The notes beneath the pieces were generated by a model that worked only from the letters and a program-made list of their open reading frames with translations, had not been told where the DNA came from and searched no databases. Shown piece by piece: positions 47,101 to 62,100 of a stretch of DNA of 64,000 nucleotides. Made by a program: the position numbers and the translations under genes. The stretch is taken from positions 76,750,659 through 76,814,658 of the forward strand of contig CM049313.1 of the NCBI GenBank assembly GCA_026874595.1. The letters are read 5' to 3'. This stretch comes from Sipunculus nudus. Lineage: Eukaryota > Annelida > Sipuncula > Golfingiida > Sipunculidae. Numbering within the stretch: position 1 is the stretch's first letter; the number at the start of each line of letters is the position of its first letter.

Positions 47101-50100
47101 CACTGTAAGGGTACGAAGGCAGACCTTTATGTCCTAACTGTAAGGGCATGAATACAAACCTCCCTGTCCTAACACTGTGAGGGTACGAAGGCAGACCTTT
47201 ATGTCCTTACTGTAAGGGCATGACTACACACCTTCCTGTCCTAACACGGTGAGGGTACGAAGGGAGACCTTTATGTCCTTACTGTAAGGGCATGACTACA
47301 CACCTTCCTGTCCTAACACTGTGAGGGTACGAAGGGAGACCTTTATGTCCTTATTGTAAGGGCATGAATACAAACCTCCCTGTCCTAACACTGTGAGGGT
47401 ACGAAGGGAGACCTTTATGTCCTAACTGTAAGGGCATGAATACAAACCTCCCTGTCCTAACACTGTGAGGGTACGAAGGCAGACCTTTATGTCCTTACTG
47501 TAAGGGCATGACTACACACCTTCCTGTCCTAACACTGTAAGGGTACGAAGGCAGACCTTTATGTCCTAACTGTAAGGGCATGAATACAAACCTCCCTGTC
47601 CTAACACTGTGAGGGTACGAAGGCAGACCTTTATGTCCTAAATGTAAGGGCATGAATACACACCTTCCTGTCCTGACACTGTGAGGGTACGAAGGCAGAC
47701 CTTTATGTCCTAACTGTAAGGGCATGAATACAAACCTCCCTGTCCTAACACTGTGAGGGTACGAAGGGAGACCTTTATGTCCTTACTGTAAGGGCATGAC
47801 TACACACCTTCCTGTCCTAACACTGTAAGGGTACGAAGGCAGACCTTTATGTCCTAACTGTAAGGGCATGAATACAAACCTCCCTGTCCTAACACTGTGA
47901 GGGTACGAAGGCAGACCTTTATGTCCTTACTGTAAGGGCATGACTACACACCTTCCTGTCCTAACACGGTGAGGGTACGAAGGGAGACCTTTATGTCCTT
48001 ACTGTAAGGGCATGACTACACACCTTCCTGTCCTAACACTGTGAGGGTACGAAGGCAGACCTTTATGTCCTAACTGTAAGGGCATGAATACAAACCTCCC
48101 TGTCCTAACACTGTGAGGGTACGAAGGCAGACCTTTATGTCCTTACTGTAAGGGCATGACTACACACCTTCCTGTCCTAACACTGTAAGGGTACGAAGGC
48201 AGACCTTTATGTCCTTACTGTAAGGGCATGAATACACACCTTCCTGTCCTAACACTGTGAGGGTACGAAGGCAGACCTTTATGTCCTTACTGTAAGGGCA
48301 TGACTACACACCTTCCTGTCCTAACACTGTAAGGGTACGAAGGCAGACCTTTATGTCCTTACTGTAAGGGCATGAATACACACCTTCCTGTCCTAACACT
48401 GTAAGGGTACGAAGGCAGACCTTTATGTCCTTACTGTAAGGGCATGACTACACACCTTCCTGTCCTAACACTGTGAGGGTACGAAGGGAGACCTTTATGT
48501 CCTTACTGTAAGGGCATGAATACAAACCTCCCTGTCCTAACACTGTGAGGGTACGAAGGGAGACCTTTATGTCCTTACTGTAAGGGCATGAATACACACC
48601 TTCCTGTCCTAACACTGTGAGGGTACGAAGGCAGACCTTTATGTCCTTACTGTAAGGGCATGACTACACACCTTCCTGTCCTAACACTGTAAGGGTACGA
48701 AGGCAGACCTTTATGTCCTTACTGTAAGGGCATGAATACAAACCTCCCTGTCCTAACACTGTGAGGGTACGAAGGGAGACCTTTATGTCCTTACTGTAAG
48801 GGCATGAATACACACCTTCCTGTCCTAACACTGTGAGGGTACGAAGGCAGACCTTTATGTCCTTACTGTAAGGGCATGACTACACACCTTCCTGTCCTAA
48901 CACTGTAAGGGTACGAAGGCAGACCTTTATGTCCTAACTGTAAGGGCATGAATACAAACCTCCCTGTCCTAACACTGTGAGGGTACGAAGGCAGACCTTT
49001 ATGTCCTTACTGTAAGGGCATGACTACACACCTTCCTGTCCTAACACTGTAAGGGTACGAAGGCAGACCTTTATGTCCTAACTGTAAGGGCATGAATACA
49101 AACCTCCCTGTCCTAACACTGTGAGGGTACGAAGGGAGACCTTTATGTCCTAAATGTAAGGGCATGAATACACACCTTCCTGTCCTGACACTGTGAGGGT
49201 ACGAAGGCAGACCTTTATGTCCTAACTGTAAGGGCATGAATACAAACCTCCCTGTCCTAACACTGTGAGGGTACGAAGGGAGACCTTTATGTCCTTACTG
49301 TAAGGGCATGACTACACACCTTCCTGTCCTAACACTGTAAGGGTACGAAGGCAGACCTTTATGTCCTAACTGTAAGGGCATGAATACAAACCTCCCTGTC
49401 CTAACACTGTGAGGGTACGAAGGCAGACCTTTATGTCCTTACTGTAAGGGCATGACTACACACCTTCCTGTCCTAACACGGTGAGGGTACGAAGGGAGAC
49501 CTTTATGTCCTTACTGTAAGGGCATGACTACACACCTTCCTGTCCTAACACTGTGAGGGTACGAAGGCAGACCTTTATGTCCTAACTGTAAGGGCATGAA
49601 TACAAACCTCCCTGTCCTAACACTGTGAGGGTACGAAGGCAGACCTTTATGTCCTTACTGTAAGGGCATGACTACACACCTTCCTGTCCTAACACGGTGA
49701 GGGTACGAAGGGAGACCTTTATGTCCTTACTGTAAGGGCATGACTACACACCTTCCTGTCCTAACACTGTGAGGGTACGAAGGGAGACCTTTATGTCCTT
49801 ACTGTAAGGGCCTGAATACAAACCTCCCTGTCCTAACACTGTGAGGGTACGAAGGGAGACCTTTATGTCCTAACTGTAAGGGCATGACTACACACCTTCC
49901 TGTCCTAACACTGTGAGGGTACGAAGGCAGACCTTTATGTCCTTACTGTAAGGGCATGACTACACACCTTCCTGTCCTAACACTGTGAGGGTACGAAGGG
50001 AGACCTTTATGTCCTTACTGTAAGGGCATGAATACAAACCTCCCTGTCCTAACACTGTGAGGGTACGAAGGGGGCCTTTATGTCCTTACTGTAAGGGCAT

Positions 50101-53100
50101 GACTACACACCTTCCTGTCCTAACACTGTGAGGGTACGAAGGGAGACCTTTATGTCCTTACTGTAAGGGCATGACTACACACCTTCCTGTCCTAACACTG
50201 TGAGGGTACGAAGGGAGACCTTTATGTCCTTACTGTAAGGGCATGAATACACACCTTCCTGTCCTAACACTGTGAGGGTACGAAGGCAGACCTTTATGTA
50301 ATTACTGTAAGGGCATGACTACACACCTTCCTGTCCTAACACTGTGAGGGTACGAAGGGAGACCTTTATGTCCTAACTGTAAGGGCATGACTACACACCT
50401 TCCTGTCCTAACACTGTGAGGGTACGAAGGGAGACCTTTATGTCCTAACTGTAAGGGCATGACTACACACCTTCCTGTCCTAACACTGTGAGGGTACGAA
50501 GGGAGACCTTTATGTCCTAACTGTAAGGGCATGAATACACACCTTCCTGTCCTAACACTGTGAGGGTACGAAGGCAGACCTTTATGTCCTAACTGTAAGG
50601 GCATGACTACACACCTTCATGTCCTAACACTGTGAGGGTAGGAAGGCAGACCTTTATGTCCTAACTGTAAGGGTATGAATACACACCTTCCTGTCCTAAC
50701 ATGGTGAGGGTACGAAGGGAGACCTTTATGTCCTAACTGTAAGGGCATGAATACACACTTTCCTGTCTTAACACTGTGAGGGTACTAAGGCAGACCGTTA
50801 TGTCCTAACTGTAAAGGCATGAATACACACCTTCCTGTCCTAACACTGTGAGGGTACGAAGGGAGACCTTTATGTCCTAACTGTAAGGGCATGAATACAC
50901 ACCTCCCTGTCCTAACACTGTAAGGGTAGGAAGGCAGACCTTTATGTCCCAACTGTAAGGGCATGAATACACACCTTCCTGTCCTAACACTGTGAGGGTA
51001 CGAAGGGAGACCTTTATGTCCTAAATGTAAGGGCATGAATACACACCTTCCTGTCCTGACACTGTGAGGGTACGAAGGCAGACCTTTATGTCCTAACTGT
51101 AAGGGCATGAATACAATCCTCCCTGTCCTAACACTGTGAGGGTACGAAGGGAGACCTTTATGTCCTTACTGTAAGGGCATGACTACACACCTTCCTGTCC
51201 TAACACTGTAAGGGTACGAAGGCAGACCTTTATGTCCTAACTGTAAGGGCATGAATACAAACCTCCCTGTCCTAACACTGTGAGGGTACGAAGGCAGACC
51301 TTTATGTCCTTACTGTAAGGGCATGACTACACACCTTCCTGTCCTAACACGGTGAGGGTACGAAGGGAGACCTTTATGTCCTTACTGTAAGGGCATGACT
51401 ACACACCTTCCTGTCCTAACACTGTGAGGGTATGAAGGCAGACCTTTATGTCCTTACTGTAAGGGCATGACTACACACCTTCCTGTCCTAACACTGTAAG
51501 GGTACGAAGGCAGACCTTTATGTCCTAACTGTAAGGGCATGAATACAAACCTCCCTGTCCTAACACTGTGAGGGTACGAAGGGAGACCTTTATGTCCTAA
51601 ATGTAAGGGCATGAATACACACCTTCCTGTCCTGACACTGTGAGGGTACGAAGGCAGACCTTTATGTCCTAACTGTAAGGGCATGAATACAAACCTCCCT
51701 GTCCTAACACTGTAAGGGTACGAAGGCAGACCTTTATGTCCTTACTGTAGAAGCATGACTACACACCTTCCTGTTCTAACACTGTGAGGGTACGAAGGCA
51801 GACCTTTATGTCCTAACTGTAAGGGCATGACTACACACCTTCCTGTCCTAACACTGTGAGGGTACGAAGGGAGACCTTTATGTCCTTACTGTAAGGGCAT
51901 GACTACACACCTTCCTGTCCTAACACTGTGAGGGTATGAAGGCAGACCTTTATGTCCTTACTGTAAGGGCATGACTACACACCTTCCTGTCCTAACACTG
52001 TGAGGGTATGAAGGGAGACCTTTATGTCCTTACTGTAAGGGCATGAATACAAACCTCCCTGTCCTAACACTGTGAGGGTACGAAGGCAGACCTTTATGTC
52101 CTTACTGTAAGGGCATGACTACACACCTTCCTGTCCTAACACTGTGAGGGTACGAAGGGAGACCTTTATGTCCTTACTGTAAGGGCATGACTACACACCT
52201 TCCTGTCCTAACACTGTGAGGGTACGAAGGCAGACCTTTATGTCCTTACTGTAGAAGCATGACTACACACCTTCCTGTTCTAACACTGTGAGGGTACGAA
52301 GGCAGACCTTTATGTCCTAACTGTAAGGGCATGACTACACACCTTCCTGTCCTAACACTGTGAGGGTACGAAGGGAGACCTTTATGTCCTTACTGTAAGG
52401 GCATGAATACAAACCTCCCTGTCCTAACAGTGTGAGGGTACGAAGGCAGACCTTTATGTCCTAACTGTAAGGGCATGACTACACACCTTCCTGTCCTAAC
52501 ACTGTGAGGGTACGAAGGGAGACTTTTATGTCCTAACTGTAAGGGCATGAATACACACCTTCCTGTCCTAACACTATGAGGGTACGAAGGGAGACCTTTA
52601 TGTCCTAACTGTAAGGGCATGACTACACACCATCCTGTCCTAACACTGTGAGGGTACGAAGGCAGACCTTTATGTCCTTACTGTAAGGGCATGACTACAC
52701 ACCTTCCTGTCCTAACACTGTGAGGGTACGAAGGGAGACCTTTATGTCCTTACTGTAAGGGCATGACTACACACCTTCCTGTCCTAACACTGTGAGGGTA
52801 CGAAGGCAGACCTTTATGTCCTTACTGTAGAAGCATGACTACACACCTTCCTGTTCTAACACTGTGAGGGTACGAAGGCAGACCTTTATGTCCTAACTGT
52901 AAGGGCATGACTACACACCTTCCTGTCCTAACACTGTGAGGGTACGAAGGGAGACCTTTATGTCCTTACTGTAAGGGCATGAATACAAACCTCCCTGTCC
53001 TAACAGTGTGAGGGTACGAAGGCAGACCTTTATGTCCTAACTGTAAGGGCATGACTACACACCTTCCTGTCCTAACACTGTGAGGGTACGAAGGGAGACT

Positions 53101-56100
53101 TTTATGTCCTAACTGTAAGGGCATGAATACACACCTTCCTGTCCTAACACTATGAGGGTACGAAGGGAGACCTTTATGTCCTAACTGTAAGGGCATGACT
53201 ACACACCATCCTGTCCTAACACTGTAAGGGTACGAAGGCAGACCTTTATGTCCTTACTGTAAGGGCATGACTACACACCTTCCTGTCCTAACACTGTGAG
53301 GGTACGAAGGGAGACCTTTATGCCCTTACTGTAAGGGCATGACTACACACCTTCCTGTCCTAACACTGTGAGGGTACGAAGGCAGACCTTTATGTCCTTA
53401 CTGTAAGGGCATGACTACACACCTTCCTGTCCTAACACTGTGAGGGTACGAAGGCAGACCTTTATGTCCTAACTGTAAGGGCATGACTACACACCTTCCT
53501 GTCCTAACACTGTGAGGGTACGAAGGGAGACCTTTATGTCCTTACTGTAAGGGCATGAATACAAACCTCCCTGTCCTAACACTGTGAGGGTACGAAGGCA
53601 GACCTTTATGCCCTTACTGTAAGGGCATGACTACACACCTTCCTGTCCTAACACTGTGAGGGTACGAAGGCAGACCATTATGTCCTAACTGTAAGGGCAT
53701 GACTACACACCTTCGTGTCCTAACACTGTGAGGGTACGAAGGGAGACCTTTATGTCCTTACTGTAAGGGCATGACTACACACCTCCCTGTCCTAACACTG
53801 TGAGGGTACGAAGGCACACCTTTATGCCCTTACTGTAAGGGCATGACTACACACCTTCCTGTCCTAACACTGTGAGGGTACGAAGGCAGACCTTTATGTC
53901 CTTACTGTAAGGGCATGACTACACACCTTCCTGTCCTAACACTGTGAGGGTACGAAGGCAGACCTTTATGTCCTAACTGTAAGGGCATGACTACACACCT
54001 TCCTGTCCTAACACTGTGAGGGTACGAAGGGAGACCTTTATGTCCTTACTGTAAGGGCATGAATACAAACCTCCCTGTCCTAACACTGTGAGGGTACGAA
54101 GGCAGACCTTTATGCCCTTACTGTAAGGGCATGACTACACACCTTCCTGTCCTAACACTGTGAGGGTACGAAGGCAGACCTTTATGTCCTAACTGTAAGG
54201 GCATGACTACACACCTTCCTGTCCTAACACTGTGAGGGTACGAAGGGAGACCTTTATGTCCTTACTGTAAGGGCATGAATACAAACCTCCCTGTCCTAAC
54301 ACTGTGAGGGTACGAAGGCACACCTTTATGCCCTTACTGTAAGGGCATGACTACACACCTTCCTGTCCTAACACTGTGAGGGTACGAAGGCAGACCTTTA
54401 TGTCCTTACTGTAAGGGCATGACTACACACCTTCCTGTCCTAACACTGTGAGGGTACGAAGGCAGACCTTTATGTCCTTACTGTAAGGGCATGAATACAA
54501 ACCTCTCTGTCCTAACACTGTGAGGGTACGAAGGCAGACCTTTATGCCCTACTGTAAGGGCATGACTACACACCTTCCTGTCCTAACACTGTGAGGGTAC
54601 GAAGGCAGACCTTTATGTCCTAACTGTAAGGGCATGACTACACACCTTCCTGTCCTAACACTGTGAGGGTACGAAGGCAGACCTTTATGTCCTTACTGTA
54701 AGGGCATGACTACACACCTTCCTGTCCTAACACTGTGAGGGTACGAAGGCAGACCTTTATGTCCTTACTGTAAGGGCATGACTACACACCTACCTGTCCT
54801 AACACTGTGAGGGTACGAAGGCAGACCTTTATGTCCTAACTGTAAGGGCATGACTACACACCTTCCTGTCCTATCACTGTGAGGGTACGAAGGGAGACCT
54901 TTATGTCCTTACTGTAAGGGCATGAATACAAACCTCCCTGTCCTAACACTGTGAGGGTACGAAGGGAGACCTTTATGTCCTTACTGTAAGGGCATGACTA
55001 CACACCTTCCTGTCCTAACACTGTGAGGGTACGAAGGCAGACCTTTATGTCCTAACTGTAAGGGCATGACTACACACCTTCCTGTCCTAACACTGTGAGG
55101 GTACGAAGGGAGACCTTTATGTCCTTACTGTAAGGGCATGAATACAAACCTCCCTGTCCTAACACTGTGAGGGTACGAAGGGAGACCTTTATGTCCTTAC
55201 TGTAAGGGCATGACTACACACCTTCCTGTCCTAACACTGTGAGGGTACGAAGGCAGACCTTTATGTCCTAACTGTAAGGGCATGACTACACACCTTCCTG
55301 TCCTAACACTGTGAGGGTACGAAGGGAGACCTTTATGTCCTTACTGTAAGGGCATGAATACAAACCTCCCTGTCCTAACAGTGTGAGGGTACGAAGGCAG
55401 ACCTTTATGTCCTAACTGTAAGGGCATGACTACACACCTTCCTGTCCTAACACTGTGAGGGTACGAAGGGAGACTTTTATGTCCTAACTGTAAGGGCATG
55501 AATACACACCTTCCTGTCCTAACACTATGAGGGTACGAAGGGAGACCTTTATGTCCTAACTGTAAGGGCATGACTACACACCATCCTGTCCTAACACTGT
55601 AAGGGTACGAAGGCAGACCTTTATGTCCTTACTGTTAGGGCATGAATACAAACCTCCCTGTCCTAACACTGTGAGGGTACGAAGGGAGACCTTTATGTCC
55701 TTACTGTAAGGGCATGACTACACACCTTCCTGTCCTAACACTGTGAGGGTACGAAGGCAGACCTTTATGTCCTTACTGTAAGGGCATGAATACAAACCTC
55801 CCTGTCCTAACACTGTGAGGGTATGAAGGGAGACCTTTATGTCCTTACGGTAAGGGCATGAATACACACCTTCCTGTCCTAACACTGTAAGGGTACGAAG
55901 GCAGACCTTTATGTCCTAACTGTAAGGGCATGAATACAAACCTCCCTGTCCTAACACTGTGAGGGTACGAAGGCAGACCTTTATGTCCTTACTGTAAGGG
56001 CATGACTACACACCTTCCTGTCCTAACACTGTGAGGGTACGAAGGGAGACCTTTATGTCCTTACTGTAAGGGCATGACTACACACCTTCCTGTCCTAACA

Positions 56101-59100
56101 CTGTGAGGGTACGAAGGCAGACCTTTATGTCCTTACTGTAAGGGCATGACTACACACCTTCCTGTCCTAACACTGTAAGGGTACGAAGGCAGACCTTTAT
56201 GTCCTAACTGTAAGGGCATGAATACAAACCTCCCTGTCCTAACACTGTGAGGGTACGAAGGCAGACCTTTATGTCCTTACTGTAAGGGCATGACTACACA
56301 CCTTCCTGTCCTAACACTGTGAGGGTACGAAGGGAGACCTTTATGTCCTTACTGTAAGGGCATGAATACAAACCTCCCTGTCCTAACACTGTGAGGGTAC
56401 GAAGGGAGACCTTTATGTCCTTACTGTAAGGGCATGACTACACACCTTCCTGTCCTAACACTGTGAGGGTACGAAGGGAGACCTTTATGTCCTAACTGTA
56501 GGGGCATGAATACACACCTTCCTGTCCTAACACTGTGAGGGTATGAAGGGAGACCTTTATGTCCTTACTGTAAGGGCATGACTACACACCTTCCTGTCCT
56601 AACACTGTGAGGGTATGAAGGCAGACCTTTATGTCCTTACTGTAAGGGCATGACTACACACCTTCCTGTCCTAACACTGTGAGGGTACGAAGGGAGACCT
56701 TTATGTCCTAACTGTAAGGGCATGACTACACACCTTCCTGTCCTAACACTGTGAGGGTACGAAGGGAGACCTTTATGTCCTTACTGTAAGGGCATGACTA
56801 CACACCTTCCTGTCCTAACACTGTGAGGGTATGAAGGCAGACCTTTATGTCCTTACTGTAAGGGCATGACTACACACCTTCCTGTCCTAACACTGTGAGG
56901 GTACGAAGGGAGACCTTTATGTCCTTACTGTAAGGGCATGACTACACACCTTCCTGTCCTAACACTGTGAGGGTATGAAGGCAGACCTTTATGTCCTTAC
57001 TGTAAGGGCATGACTACACACCTTCCTGTCCTAACACTGTGAGGGTACGAAGGGAGACCTTTATGTCCTTACTGTAAGGGCATGAATACAAACCTCCCTG
57101 TCCTAACACTGTGAGGGTACGAAGGGAGACCTTTATGTCCTTACTGTAAGGGCATGACTACACACCTTCCTGTCCTAACACTGTGAGGGTACGAAGGGAG
57201 ACCTTTATGTCCTTACTGTAAGGGCATGAATACAAACCTCCCTGTCCTAACACTGTGAGGGTACGAAGGGAGACCTTTATGTCCTTACTGTAAGGGCATG
57301 ACTACACACCTTCCTGTCCTAACACTGTGAGGGTACGAAGGGAGACCTTTATGTCCTAACTGTAGGGGCATGAATACACACCTTCCTGTCCTAACACTGT
57401 GAGGGTACGAAGGCAGACCTTTATGTCCTTACTGTAAGGGCATGACTACACACCTTCCTGTCCTAACACTGTGAGGGTACGAAGGGAGACCTTTATGTCC
57501 TAACTGTAGGGGCATGAATACACACCTTCCTGTCCTAACACTGTGAGGGTACGAAGGCAGACCTTTATGTCCTTACTGTAAGGGCATGACTACACACCTC
57601 CCTGTCCTAACACTGTGAGGGTACGAAGGGAGACCTTTATGTCCTTACTGTAAGGGCATGACTACACACCTTCCTGTCCTAACACTGTGAGGGTACGAAG
57701 GGAGACCTTTATGTCCTTACTGTAAGGGCATGAATACAAACCTCCCTGTCCTAACACTGTGAGGGTACGAAGGGAGACCTTTATGTCCTTACTGTAAGGG
57801 CATGACTACACACCTTCCTGTCCTAACACTGTGAGGGTACGAAGGCAGACCTTTATGTCCTAACTGTAAGGGCATGACTACACACCTTCCTGTCCTAACA
57901 CTGTGAGGGTACGAAGGGAGACCTTTATGTCCTTACTGTAAGGGCATGAATACAAACCTCCCTGTCCTAACACTGTGAGGGTACGAAGGGAGACCTTTAT
58001 GTCCTTACTGTAAGGGCATGACTACACACCTTCCTGTCCTAACACTGTGAGGGTACGAAGGCAGACCTTTATGTCCTAACTGTAAGGGCATGACTACACA
58101 CCTTCCTGTCCTAACACTGTGAGGGTACGAAGGGAGACCTTTATGTCCTTACTGTAAGGGCATGAATACAAACCTCCCTGTCCTAACAGTGTGAGGGTAC
58201 GAAGGCAGACCTTTATGTCCTAACTGTAAGGGCATGACTACACACCTTCCTGTCCTAACACTGTGAGGGTACGAAGGGAGACTTTTATGTCCTAACTGTA
58301 AGGGCATGAATACACACCTTCCTGTCCTAACACTATGAGGGTACGAAGGGAGACCTTTATGTCCTAACTGTAAGGGCATGACTACACACCATCCTGTCCT
58401 AACACTGTAAGGGTACGAAGGCAGACCTTTATGTCCTTACTGTTAGGGCATGAATACAAACCTCCCTGTCCTAACACTGTGAGGGTACGAAGGGAGACCT
58501 TTATGTCCTTACTGTAAGGGCATGACTACACACCTTCCTGTCCTAACACTGTGAGGGTACGAAGGCAGACCTTTATGTCCTTACTGTAAGGGCATGAATA
58601 CAAACCTCCCTGTCCTAACACTGTGAGGGTACGAAGGCAGACCTTTATGTCCTAACTGTAAGGGCATGAATACAAACCTCCCTGTCCTAACACTGTGAGG
58701 GTACGAAGGGAGACCTTTATGTCCTTACTGTAAGGGCATGAATACAAACCTCCCTGTCCTAACAGTGTGAGGGTACGAAGGCAGACCTTTATGTCCTAAC
58801 TGTAAGGGCATGACTACACACCTTCCTGTCCTAACACTGTGAGGGTACGAAGGGAGACTTTTATGTCCTAACTGTAAGGGCATGAATACACACCTTCCTG
58901 TCCTAACACTATGAGGGTACGAAGGGAGACCTTTATGTCCTAACTGTAAGGGCATGACTACACACCATCCTGTCCTAACACTGTAAGGGTACGAAGGCAG
59001 ACCTTTATGTCCTAACTGTAAGGGCATGAATAACCACCCTCCTGTCCTAACACTGTGAGGGTCGGAAGGCAGACCTTTATGTCCTAACTGTAAGGGCATG

Positions 59101-62100
59101 ACTACACACCTTCCTGTCCTAACACTGTGAGGGTACGAAGGCAGACCTTTATGTCCTAACTTTAAGGGCATGAATACACACCTTCCTGTCCTAACACTGT
59201 GAGGGTACGAAGGCAGACCTTTATGTCCTAACTGTAAGGGCATGACTACACACCATCCTGTCCTAACACTGTAAGGGTACGAAGGCAGACCTTTATGTCC
59301 TTACTGTAAGGGCATGACTACACACCTTCCTGTCCTAACACTGTAAGGGTACGAAGGCAGACCTTTATGTCCTTACTGTTAGGGCATGAATACAAACCTC
59401 CCTGTCCTAACACTGTGAGGGTACGAAGGGAGACCTTTATGTCCTTACTGTAAGGGCATGACTACACACCTTCCTGTCCTAACACTGTAAGGGTACGAAG
59501 GCAGACCTTTATGTCCTTACTGTAAGGGCATGAATACAAACCTCCCTGTCCTAACACTGTGAGGGTACGAAGGGAGACCTATATGTCCTTACTGTAAGGG
59601 CATGACTACACACCTTCCTGTCCTAACACTGTAAGGGTACGAAGGCAGACCTTTATGTCCTAACTGTAAGGGCATGAATACAAACCTCCCTGTCCTAACA
59701 CTGTGAGGGTACGAAGGCAGACCTTTATGTCCTTACTGTAAGGGCATGACTACACACCTTCCTGTCCTAACACTGTGAGGGTACGAAGGCAGACCTTTAT
59801 GTCCTTACTATAAGGGCATGACTACACACCTTCCTGTCCTAACACTGTAAGGGTACGAAGGCAGACCTTTATGTCCTAACTGTAAGGGCATGAATACAAA
59901 CGTCCCTGTCCTAACACTGTGAGGGTACGAAGGCAGACCTTTATGTCCTTACTGTAAGGGCATGACTACACACCTTCCTGTCCTAACACTGTGAGGGTAC
60001 GAAGGGAGACCTTTATGTCCTTACTGTAAGGGCATGACTACACACCTTCCTGTCCTAACACTGTGAGGGTACGAAGGGAGACCTTTATGTCCTTACTGTA
60101 AGGGCATGACTACACACCTTCCTGTCCTAACACTGTGAGGGTACGAAGGGAGACCTTTATGTCCTTACTGTAAGGGCATGACTACACACCTTCCTGTCCT
60201 AACACTGTGAGGGTACGAAGGGAGACCTTTATGTCCTTACTGTAAGGGCATGAATACAAACCTCCCTGTCCTAACACTGTGAGGGTACGAAGGCAGACCT
60301 TTATGTCCTAACTGTAAGGGCATGACTACACACCTTCCTGTCCTAACACTGTGAGGGTACGAAGGGAGACCTTTATGTCCTTACTGTAAGGGCATGACTA
60401 CACACCTTCCTGTCCTAACACTGTGAGGGTACGAAGGGAGACCTTTATGTCCTTACTGTAAGGGCATGAATACAAACCTCCCTGTCCTAACACTGTGTGG
60501 GTACGAAGGGAGACCTTTATGTCCTTACTGTAAGGGCATGAATACAAACCTCCCTGTCCTAACACGGTGAGGGTACGAAGGCAGACCTTTATGTCCTTAC
60601 TGTAGAAGCATGACTACACACCTTCCTGTCCTAACACTGTGAGGGTACGAAGGGAGACCTTTATGTCCTTACTGTAAGGGCATGACTACACACCTTCCTG
60701 TCCTAACACTGTGAGGGTACGAAGGGAGACCTTTATGTCCTTACTGTAAGGGCATGAATACAAACCTCCCTGTCCTAACACTGTGTGGGTACGAAGGGAG
60801 ACCTTTATGTCCTTACTGTAAGGGCATGACTACACACCTTCCTGTCCTAACACTGTGAGGGTACGAAGGCAGACCTTTATGTCCTAACTGTAGGGGCATG
60901 AATACACACCTTCCTGTCCTAACACTGTGAGGGTACGAAGGCAGACCTTTATGTCCTTACTGTAAGGGCATGACTACACACCTTCCTGTCCTAACACTGT
61001 GAGGGTACGAAGGCAGACCTTTATGTCCTTACTGTAAGGGCATGACTACACACCTTCCTGTCCTAACACTGTGAGGGTACGAAGGGAGACCTTTATGTCC
61101 TTACTGTAAGGGCATGACTACACACCTTCCTGTCCTAACACTGTGAGGGTACGAAGGGAGACCTTTATGTCTTAACTGTAAGGGCATGAATACACACCTT
61201 CCTGTCCTAACACGGTGAGGGTACGAAGGGAGACCTTTATGTCCTTACTGTAAGGGCATGACTACACACCTTCCTGTCCTAACACTGTGAGGGTACGAAG
61301 GGAGACCTTTATGTCCTAACTGTAAGGGCATGACTACACACCTTCCTGTCCTAACACTGTGAGGGTACGAAGGGAGACCTTTATGTCCTTACTGTAAGGG
61401 CATGACTACACACCTTCCTGTCCTAACACTGTGAGGGTACGAAGGCAGACCTTTATGTCCTAACTGTAAGGGCATGAATACACACCTTCCTGTCCTAACA
61501 CGGTGAGGGTACGAAGGGAGACCTTTATGTCCTAACTGTAAGGGCATGACTACACACCTTCCTGTCCTAACACGGTGAGGGTACGAAGGGAGACCTTTAT
61601 GTCCTTACTGTAAGGGCATGACTACACACCTCCCTGTCCTAACACTGGGAGGGTACGAAGGCACACCTTTATGCCCTTACTGTAAGGGCATGACTACACA
61701 CCTTCCTGTCCTAACACTGTGAGGGTACGAAGGCAGACCTTTATGTCCTTACTGTAAGGGCATGACTACACACCTTCCTGTCCTAACACTGTGAGGGTAC
61801 GAAGGCAGACCTTTATGTCCTAACTGTAAGGGCATGACTACACACCTTCCTGTCCTAACACTGTGAGGGTACGAAGGGAGACCTTTATGTCCTTACTGTA
61901 AGGGCATGAATACAAACCTCCCTGTCCTAACACTGTGAGGGTACGAAGGCAGACCTTTATGCCCTTACTGTAAGGGCATGACTACACACCTTCCTGTCCT
62001 AACACTGTGAGGGTACGAAGGCAGACCTTTATGTCCTAACTGTAAGGGCATGACTACACACCTTCCTGTCCTAACACTGTGAGGGTACGAAGGGAGACCT